NCBI GenBank assembly: GCA_945859605.1
Contig: OX243811.1
Span: forward strand, 35,816,250-35,880,249
Length of the DNA stretch: 64,000 bases
Direction: 5' to 3'
Source of the DNA: Lumbricus rubellus
Taxonomy: Eukaryota > Annelida > Clitellata > Crassiclitellata > Lumbricidae
The translations under genes were made by a program, and so were the position numbers. Below, one piece after another: positions 20,345-33,070 of this stretch. The notes under the pieces were generated by a model. That model searched no databases, had not been told where the DNA came from, and was given only the letters and a program-made list of their open reading frames with translations. Position 1 is the first letter of the stretch. Each line of letters opens with the position of its first letter.

Positions 20345-21508
20345 AGTTTTAAAAAAATCATCTGAATCGCTGACGCTCACTCGGATCCTTCGTCATTTTT
20401 ATAGCGCCCTTTCTAACCAAGCTTCACAGAACTTTTTCAACTATAGGGTCTATACTAGAATCTACATTAACCTATACAGCTTATTTAGATTCGATAACGA
20501 CATGCATGGAGTTTTATGACAAAAGGCTAAGGTGCGTGAGTCATTGGCCTGAAACCGACCAATATAGGCCGGTGCAAAAGTCTGACACGGTTGACTGAAT
20601 CTACACTATGCAGCCGAGTAAACAGGGACATATTAATTATTATTGTTCAATGTGGTATATATAGCTTGAGAGAGGTTTTCTCAAAGCTGGCAGATTAAAA
20701 CATTCATACAAACGTTCACAATAATATCGTAAACGTATTATGTGCAACTATAGCTTCAAGCACATAATTATTTTCATATCGATATCCATATTACACTATC
20801 TGCATTATCGTCATCATCGTCAGATTTTATAGCTTCCGATTTATTGACCTATAAGCTTACACGATATAATGACATGAATACGATACAAAATACGATATGG
20901 GGCCTTTACATGATAATATATATATACATATTATGTCTAACATTTTAGAAGGCTGGTTTACATGATATATATAAAAATATATATGCACACGCGCACAACA
21001 TAATATACACTGATGCAATCGATCATGCAGTTCGACCTACACAATATTTGCCTCAAAACATCATCTCACGTTTAATACCTGTTGCAGGTGGCAGCACTGT
21101 CGTCATCAAGCGATCTCCCCCACCACAAGATGTCGTCTCGATCTCCCCCTCCCCCACTCCCCGACCAAACACACACACACGTTCTATCCACTTAAAGCGT
21201 TGCAAAAATCGATCGATTGCAATTGAATTCATATGAATGCGCATCTTGCATCTTTCTCTCTCTGCAGTTAACACCGTTCTCGGAGTCGCATCTCTATTTC
21301 TCACAGCTGCGATCTATATTATAATTATACTGCGCGTCTCATGCACGTCGTTGTCCTCGGTGGTGGTGGTTTAGAAACGGCCTTCAATCTACACGGACTC
21401 GGTTATCTCGTGATCTGTTCTCATCAGTGGATCATTTCGGTATTAGGGTTACATCGTTGAAAGCGGCAGAAGATAGAAATCTTCAGGCTTTAGTCAGAAT
21501 CGTATAAG
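20345..21508. other. Divergent intergenic region between CUB-like receptor and gelsolin-like genes
   Basis: About 1.2 kb separates the two start codons, which face away from each other, so regulatory sequence for both is expected here. The DNA has (TA)n-rich stretches around 20910-20990 and a C-rich patch near 21115-21180. No TATA box or start site could be assigned with confidence. Confidence 0.5.
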
Positions 21509-24500
21509 ATGTCAGGTAGGTCTATGCATGTTGACTAAATCAGCGTATTCATGTTGAGTTAGGTGTAACGGTTCTTATAGCGACGACCAGGGTGATCACA
21601 CGTAGAGACGTAGGCCTAATCTATACATTTAGGCTCAAATTGATATTTTTTTCATGCTATTTATTGTTATGGATGTTGTTCGTGATAATAATTAGCTAAA
21701 TTTTGCGATGACTGCAGGTCTTGTCAAACCAAAGAAATATGATTGGAAAGACAGCAACATGGCTCTGTTCGGTTCCGATGTGGAAAAGAAGGTCAAAGGT
21801 GAGATATTAACAGGAAGTCATCAATTGCAGCATAAACGGTTATTTCTATGCAATGTACATATTATATGCATGTAGATATATGACTATGACTAAAGTTTCT
21901 ATAATTAATTATTGTGACAATAACAATAACACCAACAACAGATTCCAGTGTTGACAGGCTATCTGTCCATTCGCGTGAAAGTCGATTCTTCGATTGATTA
22001 ATTACTTACATCGACTCTTCTTCTTTGTCACAGTTAGTAGACTGCAGTAGACCTAATCACATGTAATAGTATGCAGTGATTTGACGCTTTCATTTGTGCA
22101 CTTATACTTTACATTACATGCAGTTCTGAAAGATTAATTTCCACACGAACAGGTGGAGATAGTAGGCCTAAATCTATTCAAATCTAAGAATGTTCTTTTA
22201 TCCAACCATCCAGTTGACCGACCGCAACCGGTTACAGTATAGGCCTACTTATACAGTAATGTATGGATTGTAGGCCTTCGTAGGCCCTATTTATCTTAAT
22301 CGACATCAAGCTACTAACAGAACAGACAGTCTGCAATGGAAATCAAATCTAATCTGGAACCTCTTTCGCGCCTTTCAACATTGCTCATCACATCAAGCAG
22401 TCGAAACTGCGAAGCGCGTCTTCCTAATTAAGATACTCTTTCAAAAGGCGATATGGAAGTTACATTAAAATGCATCATTACATTATATTTCAAGCCAATT
22501 ATACCGATACGCTAGTAGGCCTATAGTTACGTCAGCATCTATTTTAGGCTAGTCTTATGAATGTCGCGATATTATAGGCCTATGTTGCCTACCATCTGAT
22601 GTCATTATGTCTTCTGTATAGGCGATGCGGCGAAGACGGAACCAGCCTGGATAGGAGCCGGTCAGAAAGTGGGACTTCAGATCTGGAGAATTGTCGTAAG
22701 CTATATATGTATATATATATATGTGTGTGTGCGCGTGCGTGTGTGTGCGCGTGTGTGTGTAAATGGTCAAATTGATGGACATATAGATTGGACGGATACA
22801 GTGACATTCATTCATTCATTCATTCATTCATTCATTCATTCATTCATTCATTCATTCATTCATTCATTCATTCATTCATTCATTCATTCATTCATTCATT
22901 CATTCATTCATTCATTCATTCATTCATTCATTCATTCATTCATGCTTGCAACCATTTCTTCGTTGCCTCTTTGCATGCTACGTCAATGCGTCCTCGCAGA
23001 TCTTTTATCCGGTTTTACCTTTTTAGTTCACCGTGTTAGGACCACGATAACAACATCCAGATCCTAGATCTCTCTCACTCTCTGTCCGCAGATGTATCTC
23101 GCTATGAAATGGTCTTCCCTTTCTCTGAGCTCTACAATCCTCTTTAGTGTCATCCCTACCTTTTCCCCTCACCTTAAGCCTTAGATCTATTTATTGAAGA
23201 GGCGTAACTATATACAGGGTGGGCCAAAAGTATTTGTTCAACTTTGAAGGCCTATAACTTAGGCAGTTTAGCAAGTAAGTGTATGCTTAATGCATCAAAT
23301 TAAAGGTCGTTATATCAGTTATACGTCCGACAAATTTCATTACGGTAGCTTGCACTACGCGCCATATAATTAGTGTGTACCGCACCTACCTTGTTTTCTG
23401 ACGTAAACAATAATTTTCTCATTGCGCCGTTAACAGAAGATGACACTTTGAAAGCCTATAAATTAGGCAGTTTAGCAAGTAAGTGTATGCTTAATGCATC
23501 AAATTAAAGGTCGTTATATCAGCTATAAGTCCGAAAAATTTCATTACGGTAGCTTACATTACGCGCCATATAATTATTGTGTACCACACCTACCTAGTTT
23601 TCTGACGTAAACAATAATTTCATCATTGCCCCGTTAACAGAAGATGACAGGACTTTGATTCGAATTTTAAGAATCGGAAAACATTTAAATGCATATCAAA
23701 TGATGAATGAATTTCCTGCTAGAAACTGGAATAAAAACAATCTCAACCGATTAATTAGACAAATTGACGCGAGTGCAAGTTCTAAACGTAAACCTGTTAC
23801 TGGCCGTCCTCGTTCGGCACATACCGCTGACAACATCGCTCATCGTTCTCGTCATACCGTGGAGTTTTTGAATGCGAACGTTCCTGAGTTCATCGAACCA
23901 CATAACTGGCCGCCTAATAGACATGACTTAAACCCCGTTGATTACTCAATCTGGGGTGCTTTGCAGCAACGGGTTTATTGTGAACGGATAGTAAACGTCG
24001 AGCATCTGAAGCGCGCGTCATCACTCGTTGCTGGATTCAGATCAGCCAGGAACTCATCAATGGAGCCATAGATCAATGGGCACGTCGCATTCATGCAGTC
24101 ATTCGAGCTTGTGGAAGACACATTGAATATTTATTTGACTAAATAATTCTTGGATTTCTTAATGGCTATCAATAATACAAACTTGCAAAGACTACTTTTC
24201 CAGGTATTGTGTTTTTGCAAGATAGACGAATTAAAATCATTGTAAACTGATACATATTCAGTACAGCAGTTTAACGCAATTATTATTAAAGCTAAAAATA
24301 TAAATTTTTGACCAGTTGTAGCTGATATAACGACCTTTAATTTGATGCATTAAGCATACACTTACTTGCTAAACTGCCTAATTTATAGGCTTTCAAAGTG
24401 TCATCTTCTGTTAACGGCGCAATGAGAAAATTATTGTTTACGTCAGAAAACAAGGTAGGTGCGGTACACACTAATTATATGGCGCGTAGTGCAAGCTACC

Positions 24501-27500
24501 GTAATGAAATTTGTCGGACTTATAACTGATATAACGACCTTTAATTTGATGCATTAAGCATACACTTACTTGCTAAACTGCCTAAGTTATAGGCCTTCAA
24601 AGTTGAACAAATACTTTTGGCCCACCCTGTATATAGGCTTAGCGTGTGCGATAATGTGTACAATCAATTAAAAGTTTAAACAAATAATTAGCAAGTTATT
24701 GTTGCACTTTCTTGCAGAGCTTCAAAGTGACTCACTGGCCCAAAGAGGATTATGGGAAGTTCTTCAGCGGCGATTCGTATATCATCCTAAACGTAAGCGC
24801 CCTCTATCCATGAGCGGAATTTATCAGGGGTTAGGGGGCTAAACACCCCCAGAAGCCCATAGTCATCTTTTCACCATGAAAATGGTATTTTTCCGGTGTT
24901 GGCCCCCTAAGAATTCCCAGACTAAAAAATATATTCGGAAACGAACGAAACTTACGATACTTCAATGGAATGACTACAAAAGGTCATCAACTTTTTGGGC
25001 CAGAGAAAAAAATGTTTCGGTTCCGCTCGATGTGGACTGAGTCTCCGACCTAACCAAAACCCAACTTTTCTGCCCCCACCAAAATGGAAACCAAACTCCG
25101 TCCATGCCTCTATCTCGAGTCTATGACCTATAGGCTATACGTACATTGATAGTACTTATAAAGTGATACTAATCTTTTCTGGAATTTTCAAATCTTACAC
25201 AGAATGATTTTATCTCGTTTACTTAATATAGATCTATTCCATTTGAAAAGTTTAATAATTTGACATAGTCAAATTTATTTTATTGCGTTCCATTTCTATC
25301 ATTCTACATTACTACAACGTTTGCTCCGTTGTGTTGCTTACATTTTGTATCTAGTTAATGTGTTCAGAACATTAACTTTGTTCTTTTCTCTTTCGTTAAT
25401 ATTTTCTATAGACTTACAATCCGAAACCGAACTGCGATGAATTGGCTTACGACGTCCACTTTTGGATCGGAAGTCAAAGTACACAGGTGCTGTTATATAT
25501 ATAGTAGGCCTATAATTCTGTTCATATGTTCCCTTGATATCTTTGCGTCTGTAATAGGTTGACCATTTTCTCGCCATCATAAACCGGGACACTTTTTGGG
25601 GAAAACTAACAATAATATTGTAATCCTTAACTGCGGCGACGGATCTGTATGGCTAGGCAGAGGGAACGAGAAGCAGAAAAAGACAGGCAAAGACATGGAT
25701 GATGAAAGTGATAGAAAATCTAAAGACACAGCACAATCAGGACATGAGAGAAGCCGTGGATGAAACCAGTAGCATAACGATTTGGAGACGTCTTGTCAAA
25801 GTCTCGTCGTCAGTATATGCCTGATGGCGGGGGGGGGGGGGGTGAGAGGAAGACAAGAAATAAACTACTGTATTGTAGGCCCACAAGGGCGGAGTCCAGT
25901 AAGGTTTACGCCTACTATAAAGTAACGAAAATCATAAGGGCGAAATCAAAATGTCGCAATCAAGATGTCGACAATGAATAAAGCGATTGTTCAATACGGC
26001 ACAACAGAAGAGAATTCTGTACTAGCCTTTCATCTTAATGCCTGCCAATTGGCTCAAGTAGCCCACGAGAACAAGTGCAAGCTTTGTGCTGGTGTGGTTT
26101 AATGTGTCGATCGCAAGCGACACAAAATATTTATTGCACTAGATTTGGAAAATTAGCTTGGGGTAAGGATTGTTTTCCTCAATTTCTGGATTTATATCTA
26201 TCTTATTTGGACAGTCTTTAAATTGTATACCAGATTAGATTGCTACAGTATAAACTGTCTCCTATATTAGGTTGGAACGTTAGAGTTGGCATCGATCGGC
26301 AGGTCGTAGCAATATTTTATAGGCTAACAGTCGCTAACTGAATCAGCGGGCCGCATCAATCGAAGCAGTGGCATATTATTTTTTTTACAGTGAAGGCCTA
26401 TACACTGACTACAGTAGGCCTACAACCTTTGACATTTCACATGGGCCTAAATTGACAGCTTGACTTTCATTACAACTTCTTTTTAGGTTACAAATTATAG
26501 GCTACTTTTTCTGTCATTTCAATGAACTGACGTTTCAAAGATCCAAGTTGACAAATTTTCCATTCTTGTCAAAAATCGGAAAATTTTGCCATTTTGCCTA
26601 AGTCGTCGGGACATCGGGACACACCACAAAATACCGGGACATGTCCCGGAAAACCGGGACGTTTGGTCACTATAATGATACTAATTGAAAATGAGTAAAT
26701 AAATAGAGACTGTTTAACATTGACCTTGGATGCTTCTCGCCTTTATTAACAACCAATAATACATAAATAGCCTACATGTGCGAAAAATAAATAGATGAAG
26801 GACATTTTTAGAACCAGCTATAAGTGTGGACCTATTTTAGTGGGTCTCCTGAAATGTTAATTTGCGTCTATAGGATGAATATGGAACAGCGGCCTATAAG
26901 ACGGTCGAACTGGACATTTACCTGGGAGACAAACCAGTTCAACATCGCGAGGTTCAAGGTCACGAATCGAATCTCTTCAAGAGCTACTTCAAGAAAGGAA
27001 TCATGTATGTATATTGTAGGCCTATATTTGACACGACAAACGGACAGATAAACAGACAAACAGTGAGACAAATAGCCTGCAGCTGTAAGTAGCCTAAGTA
27101 GAGAAAGATGGACACACAAACATGCACACAGTTCCTTATAGCGCGCATGCTCCATTTCGTTTATGACCTTGGTTAATTTTTTGTTTGATATTTCTACAAA
27201 AATGATTTCAAAATGAGCAGGTGTTAATATTATAGGATAATGGATTTCAAAATGAGCAGCTGTTAATATTATAGGATAATGGAGGGAGGAGCAGAGAGTG
27301 GATTTCGTCATGTGGAGCCAGCAAAGTATCGTCCTAGACTTCTGCACTTCTGCGGAGATAAGAAGAATGTTGTTGTCATGGAGGTAAGATATGTTGAAAT
27401 ATTCTAGGATCAAATCGGACTTATTCAGGATGGCTGGTAAATTTTGAGGTATCTCAGACTATGCTCAGAATTATTCCGATTTTCTCGGAATGATTCAGAT

Positions 27501-29893
27501 CTATTCGTAGTGATTGTACGCTACTCGAGATAGGCCTACATGTATATCTATGCTAATTGGAATCTACACTGTGTCCGGTTAAAAAGTAGCTCTCACAAAA
27601 AGTGTCATAACTCAGTCAAAACATTTAGGATTTGTCGGAAATTTTAAACACAGCAACAGTGACCATATTTACACGCGATCCTAAAACCGATTAGAAATAA
27701 TCTTGCGTTTGTCAAATGTATGAGCGTTTGCGTTGGAGCACCGAAAATTTGAACTTAATTCAGCAATACCTGATGCTCAAAATGTTCTCCTTGTTCACGA
27801 ACACACGACCGTAGGCGTAGTAGATTAATAGCTGTCCCGGGAGACACTCGGCTTCATATCCCGCAGCTGTGGTCGTCCAGCAGTCCAGACCTTGATCCGG
27901 AGTACATGAACTGGAGTAGCGCGTTTTTCGTTCACGCGTATTCATGACGTCGATGACCGCATATAGGGCGCGGGGCGCTTCTGTTTGAAGAGTGGCAGCT
28001 GTTTGACCAAGTTATCATCGACCTGACCATCAAACAGCAGCGTCTACGTCTACGGTCGTGTGTCCGTGAACGATCAGGACATTTTGAGCACCATATATAG
28101 CTGAATTTCTCTTCCTTTCAGGTTCTCCATGTTGGAAAGTTCAATTTTTCGGTGTTCCAACGCAAACGCTCATAAATTTGACAAACGCACGATTAGTTCT
28201 AATTGGTTTTAGGATCGCGTGTAAATATGGTCACTGTTGCTGGGTTTTAAATTTCAGACAAATCCTAAATGTTTTGACTGAGTTATGACACATTTTTGTG
28301 AGGGCAAATTTTTAACGGACACAGTGTATATATATAAAAATATTGAAGATAAACATATTATAGGCTACACTTGGATTTGTTAGAAATTTATGCACTATAA
28401 TTCTGATGTAATCGTATAATTACGGATTATTGATCCACTCGGCTTAGCCTAATGATTAAATCTAAAATTAAATCGGGTTCTGCGCTCTGCTGCCCGACTC
28501 AATGGACGAATTCCAAAAAAATTCCTCTGTTTCTGCTTATAGCCTCCATGCGTGATGTGCTGCACTGGTTGCCAATAGCTCAACGTATCCAATATCGAAT
28601 TGATGCTCTGGTTTCACGTTGCATCCTTTGTTGTGATCCATCTTACCTACGCAATCTGTCGTCCAGTCTCTGACTTTGAAGCGCGTCGGACTCTGCTCTG
28701 CTATAAAGAGGCAACTCCTAGTTCCATGGGCTCGCTTATCTACATATTATACTGTATAGCCACATATAGTATATTAGGTATAGCTGCCAAACAACGCCGA
28801 ACTCATTAATACGCGTTGGTTTTGTGCGCCATCGGTTAATGCCTTGTGACTCAAACACTGGCGCTATAAAAGTGACTAGTTAACAGCAACAATGGTAGAA
28901 ATTAGTAACTATAGTAGCTGTGAAACTTTTAAATGTATTGCACAGTATCCTCTTCAGCTTTCACCGGTGGAGTTCAATGTTCAATGATTTGTTCATCTCA
29001 TTTTCAGGTCCCTCGACGTCGATCCATTTTGGACTCAACCGACGTCTACTTGCTTGATCTTGGCATGACGATCTACCAATGGAACGGAACCGGAAGTAAC
29101 AAGAACGAACGCTTCAAGGTCAGGGACCATCATTCATAATCCATTCCCTTGATCTTCAGGTCGGTTATATAATTATCTGGAACACAATGAGCAGTACACA
29201 ATACATCACACCGATCGCAAACTCGACAATTAAGACACTTAATAAATACAATGTACATGTATTTGACAGAACGTATTTCTTTTTTCCATCCATCTGTTTG
29301 TTTGTTTGTATGTTTGTATGTTTGTTTGTTTGTTTGTTAGGCGATGATGGTCTTGTGCTCGATGAAATCAGAAAGAGGAAATGCCAGATCAGAGACACTC
29401 GACGAAGACTTCATGTCTTCATGTGTATGTCTCTCTCTCTGTCTCTGTCTCTGTCTCTATCTCTGCCTCTGCCTCTGTCTCTGCCTCTGCCTCTGTCTGT
29501 TTCTGTCTATCTTTCTGTTTGTTTGTCTCTGCCTCTCTCTCCCTGTCTCTGTCTCTATCTCTGCCTGTGTCTTTGTCTCTGCCTCTGCCTCTGTCTCTGT
29601 CTATCTGTCTGTCTGTCTCTGTCTCTGTGTCTCTGTCTGTCTCTGCCTCTGTCTCTGTCTTTGTCTCTCTGTCTGTCTCTCTCTGTTATCGATGACTCTA
29701 TCTGTCTTCGTTAACATCTGTCACCGTGTCATGCAGATCACAATCTGTCAGCGTCATCTTCTTTGTCACAATCAATAATTATTAGTCCATCAATCTATTG
29801 ATTAATTATATGAAGGTGAATAAATCATTCATCATCGTTATTGTCGTCGTCGTGATCATCATTAACAGCAGCAGCAGCCCTAATCATCATCAC

Positions 29894-29934
<41 letters not shown>

Positions 29935-32887
29935 CCACCACGAGCACCACCGCCACCAACCACCACCACCATCATCATCATCGTCATCATCGTTATCATC
30001 ATCAATTCATCATCATCATTTTCTTAAGCGTTATCTTCATCTTCTTCTTGTACTCACTCTCTTCCTCTTCTTCCTCTTCTGCTTCGTCCTCTGCTTCGTT
30101 TCTTTTCTTCTCTATTCCATTGCACTTTCCTTTCTTTTCCCATCTCTTTTACTTCCCATGCTTCTTCTTCTTGTCCACATTCTTCACATTAATTTATTCT
30201 TCTCTTCATCTTCTCAAAGAGCATCTCTGTATCTTTGATTCATTCAGCATCCGTTCTACAAAACCCTTGACGACAGTGGTGCGGTTGAAGATGGCGAGGA
30301 AGAGGAGGAGGAGAAGCAGAGGCAGAATGCTAAGCTGCAGAAGGAAATCAAGAAACTCTTCAGGTTCGACATTTCCTTCAGCTTACAGCTTCTGTATATA
30401 TATTATATATATATATAGCACACATCCTCATTTATGTAGCCGTCTGTGAAGAAATTTCCTCGCGCTTCAGTTTGTCCAACACTTTCCTTTGCATAAATAT
30501 CGATATAATAATTATGCCAATGTATTACATTACACCAGTGGTTCCCAACCCGTTGCCCGCCCATCAGGTCAACTTCGATGTGCCTTATCTCAAGTTCACA
30601 TCAAGCGAGATCCGGTTGAATTCAACTGATGAATACATCTTCTTCTTTCCAGTCTCAAAAGCGCAACTGGAAATGCCATAAATGTCTTTTAGACTACTGT
30701 ATACAAAGTCTATAATTATGCAAAAACCGTTTATCCTCGTCTTCATTTCGCTCTGTGCCTTTTCAAGATCGTCTTGACGTTATTGTTCAGAAGACTGCAG
30801 TAACACATAACATATACAATTATACATTAATTATACACGATGATCATCTAAGCCTATTTAATCCACAATACATTTAAATATTCGTGATGTGGCTCTGTTG
30901 TTTAAGAGTTTCCGATGCAACCGGGTCCTTGACGTTCAGCAAAGTGAAAGAGGACAACATCAGAAAGACAGACTTCGACAGTGGGGTAGGAATAATCTGA
31001 ATAATCAGTTCTTTAGGCTACTCAGAGGCGCTCCCGACTACAGCGCGGACACTCTGCATCAGAGTTTCACGCCGAGGAGCACGAGCAATTGCGAGTGAAG
31101 GACTTGCTCAAGGTCCCTAGTAGGCTACGTGGCAGCTTGAAGTGGATTTGAACATGGAACCCTCCGGCTCTAAGGCACCGAACCCACCAACACACCACCG
31201 CGCCCCATTATTGCTTTTATTAGGAGGGCAAAGAGCAAAAACGTAAAACGAGTTGCTTTTTATGAATAATCTAATAGTTATTACTCGTGTAAGCACCGTG
31301 GTTATAGTAGACCTATATAGATTGATCATATATGATCTATCATAGATAGGCCTATAAAGGCACACAGACAGACATGCAAACATGTAGACTGATGGATGGA
31401 TGAATGAATGGATGGATAAATGGATAGTCAGACAGATAGATAGATATGCAGAAGGATAGACAGGCAGAAACCCAGATTGGCTATCAATTACTGAACAAAT
31501 TCAAATTAGACGGCAGCAGAACTGATGTTGATAACACGTACATGTTCAGACAGAAACCGGCAGATAGATTGGCAGAACTTTTGTCTGATAAACTATCTGA
31601 GAGAACATAGAAATAATAATTATTATTGTCTGCAGTGTCAGATATAGATGCTTTTAAGCCGTTTTCTGCCTCTGCAGGATGTTTTTATTCTGGACACTGC
31701 GAAAGAATGCTTCGTCTGGATCGGTAGTGGTGCTTCTCCGCAAGAAAGACAAAACGGAATGGCTTATGCACACGTGAGTATACAGCCATCCATTCATCCA
31801 TCCACCTATCCACCCGTCTATCCATCCATTCATCCATCCACCTATACCCACCCGTCTATCCATCCATTCATCCATCCACCTATCCACCCGTCTATCCATC
31901 CATTCATCCAGCCATCCAGCCGTACATAAGATAAATCATATGCGGCGGAATTTTCTGGCGCAGAATAATATGTGGCATAATGTCTAATTGCAATTGTCTA
32001 TACGACAAATTTCCGCGGCGAAAGACTTTTGCGAATGAGCAATCGTCGGAGCATGCATGCATGTTCATTGCTCACTGTGTAAATATTGACTTTGATCATG
32101 ATCAATCGTCAACAATAATTCGTTACTGGTTAACTGGTAGACCTACTTCCAAACAATTGGCGACGACTGGGCGTTTGTGGGGTTGGTTAAGTTTAGGGTT
32201 ATTGTCATCAGACAAATTGATAAAAGCTTCCGTCGTCGGAAACGGCAATTTCATAATAATTGCTCGGTAGCATCTTCCACATCAGAGGCACCACACCATG
32301 AAAATGTATTGTTGTTGGTGGTGGTGATGATGACGATGATAATGCTGTTGATGCTGCTGCTGACGATGATGATGATGTCATGGTGATGATGATGATGATG
32401 ATGCTGCTGCTGATGGTGGTGATGATGATGATGATGGTGGTGGTGATGATGATGATGCTGCTGCTGCTGCTAATGATGATGGTGATGATGATGATCAACA
32501 CAACGATGATGATCAAAACAACAATGATGGTGTGATGACGATGGTGACGACGATGACTATGACAATGACGGCGACGACAACGATGTGATGATGATGATGA
32601 GGAGGAGGAGGAGGAGGAGGAAGAAGAGGAGGAGGAGGAGCTAGGAGATCAAAAGGATGATGCTGATGACAATTCCTGCGGCGCCGTTACACTGCGCACG
32701 TCTTTACAAGGGCAATATATAAGTTGCATTAGAAAATATTAATTAGATTATGTAATAGAGAGACGAATTATTGTTGTTATCTCTGCTGTAGAATCATCTG
32801 AAGACAACCTCCCATCCTTTGATTCCTGTCGTCATTGTGAAGGAAGGTCAACAAAACAAGGATTTCACGGCCGCCATTGCCGCCTGA
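21509..32887 (+). CDS. GSN: Gelsolin/severin-type actin-severing protein, three gelsolin domains, complete
   Basis: A calcium-regulated cytoplasmic protein that severs and caps actin filaments. Thirteen exons: 21509-21515, 21718-21798, 22622-22695, 24718-24792, 25412-25486, 26874-27004, 27275-27383, 29008-29118, 29341-29424, 30248-30363, 30907-30985, 31678-31773 and 32792-32887. Phases are consistent throughout, giving 377 aa and TGA. The start [20 protein letters not shown] is typical of invertebrate gelsolin-like proteins. Domain 1 (about 38-150) has [28 protein letters not shown] and [20 protein letters not shown]. Domain 2 (about 155-250) has [21 protein letters not shown] charged linker with six glutamates (266-271) follows. 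Domain 3 has [16 protein letters not shown] (315-330). The length matches three-domain fragmin/severin forms rather than six-domain gelsolin. The first coding exon holds only seven coding bases. Introns carry two mariner relics, a LINE fragment and many microsatellites. Confidence 0.95.
22706..22760. repeat. (TA)n(TG)n microsatellite after a gelsolin donor
   Basis: TATATATATGTGTGTG and GTGCGTG units begin about ten bases after the donor of gelsolin exon 3 (exon end 22695). Confidence 0.9.
22806..22943. repeat. (CATT)n microsatellite
   Basis: About 34 near-perfect CATT units in gelsolin intron 3. The open frame reading HSFIHSFI through it is an artefact. Confidence 0.97.
23215..24629 (+). mobile_element. 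Internally deleted mariner element with long compound inverted repeats
   Basis: The 1,415-bp element begins CAGGGTGGGCCAAAAGTA, ends with the inverse, and is flanked by TA dinucleotides (23213-23214, 24630-24631), the Tc1/mariner target. The inverted repeats are about 310 bp each. Each arm contains one full and one partial tandem unit (GGCAGTTTAGCAAGTAAGTG repeated about 217 bp apart). It is in gelsolin intron 3, in the same orientation as that gene. Confidence 0.92.
23655..24141 (+). pseudogene. Mariner transposase remnant, middle deleted and frameshifted
   Basis: The frame opening at 23655 keeps part of an N-terminal DNA-binding region (TGRPRSAHT). It then jumps directly to the C-terminal part, [16 protein letters not shown] and [18 protein letters not shown], which carries the third catalytic Asp. 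The first two catalytic Asp regions are missing, so this copy cannot code for an active enzyme. A one-base frame break near 24030 separates the tail [13 protein letters not shown], which runs on to a stop at about 24139-24141. Confidence 0.85.
24809..25106. mobile_element. MITE with CATGAGCGGA ends, close to a splice donor
   Basis: The 298-bp element starts CATGAGCGGAATTT and ends AAACTCCGTCCATG. It is flanked by the 8-bp duplication CCTCTATC (24801-24808 and 25107-25114). It was inserted just 16 bp inside gelsolin intron 4. A fragment of the same family lies near 6304-6327. Confidence 0.88.
27204..27281 (+). repeat. 39-bp tandem duplication covering a gelsolin splice acceptor
   Basis: Two copies of a 39-bp unit (27204-27242 and 27243-27281) differ at one base. 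Each contains ATTATAG followed by GATAATGG, the acceptor and first bases of gelsolin exon 7. The downstream acceptor (exon start 27275) gives the conserved frame. Confidence 0.9.
27567..28326 (+). mobile_element. Decayed mariner-type element with about 200-bp inverted repeats
   Basis: The ends CACTGTGTCCGGTTAAAAA and TTTTTAACGGACACAGTG are flanked by TA. The arms continue as inverted repeats for roughly 200 bp (GAGTTATGACAC, TAAATATGGTCACTGTTGCTG). In the middle, a broken frame still shows [13 protein letters not shown], recalling the SPDLNPxDY..W block of Tc1/mariner transposases. It lies in gelsolin intron 7. Confidence 0.82.
28452..28760 (+). pseudogene. LINE reverse-transcriptase C-terminal fragment
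   Basis: The frame [20 protein letters not shown] followed by CDPSYLRNL matches the conserved LHWLPI.QRI.YK block C-terminal to the reverse transcriptase of CR1/L2/Jockey-type LINEs. A frameshift near 28660 moves the continuation ([14 protein letters not shown]) into another frame. No start, endonuclease or intact RT core is present. It is in gelsolin intron 7. Confidence 0.78.
29297..29338. repeat. (TTTG)n tract forming the exon 9 acceptor region
   Basis: TTTG/TATG repeats run directly into the TTAG acceptor of gelsolin exon 9 (exon start 29341) and stand in for its polypyrimidine tract. Confidence 0.9.
29430..29690. repeat. (CTCTGT)n microsatellite after a gelsolin donor
   Basis: Imperfect CTCTGTCTCTGC units begin within six bases of the donor of gelsolin exon 9. 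Cys/Leu- or Ser/Val-rich open frames across it are not genes. Confidence 0.95.
29830..30035. repeat. (ATC)n microsatellite
   Basis: CATCATCAC-type repeats in gelsolin intron 9, followed by a CTT-rich tract to about 30200. Confidence 0.93.
31021..31210 (-). repeat. tRNA-derived SINE, minus orientation
   Basis: The reverse complement matches the SINE at 37769-38000: GGGGCGCGGTGGTGT, then a B-box-like GTTCAAATCC, ACCTTGAGCAAGTCCTTCAC, CGGCGTGAAACTC and GGGAGCGCCTCTGAGTAG. It is diverged from the other copy and lies in gelsolin intron 11. Confidence 0.82.
31777..31926. repeat. CATC-rich minisatellite after a gelsolin donor
   Basis: Two to three higher-order copies of TATCCATCCATTCATCCATC with CACCTA(TACC)CACCCG. 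The array starts within a few bases of the donor of gelsolin exon 12 (exon end 31773). Confidence 0.9.
32314..32645. repeat. (GAT)n/(GAG)n trinucleotide array
   Basis: GATGATGAT, GCTGCT and GAGGAGGAG triplets in the last gelsolin intron. Serine- or isoleucine-rich open frames here are artefacts. Confidence 0.93.
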
Positions 32888-33070
32888 GTCATGCTGCTGC
32901 AGTATAACAGTCGAACCGATTAACAATATTATGACGATCACTTTCGCATAATAACTTCTCTGCAGACGACTTCGTAATTTATTATGCGCTATTTTATCGT
33001 GACACTTGAACATATTGAGATTTAATTTTTGTATGAAATGTGCAGTGTTTATAATGTCTAGTAGCCTAGG

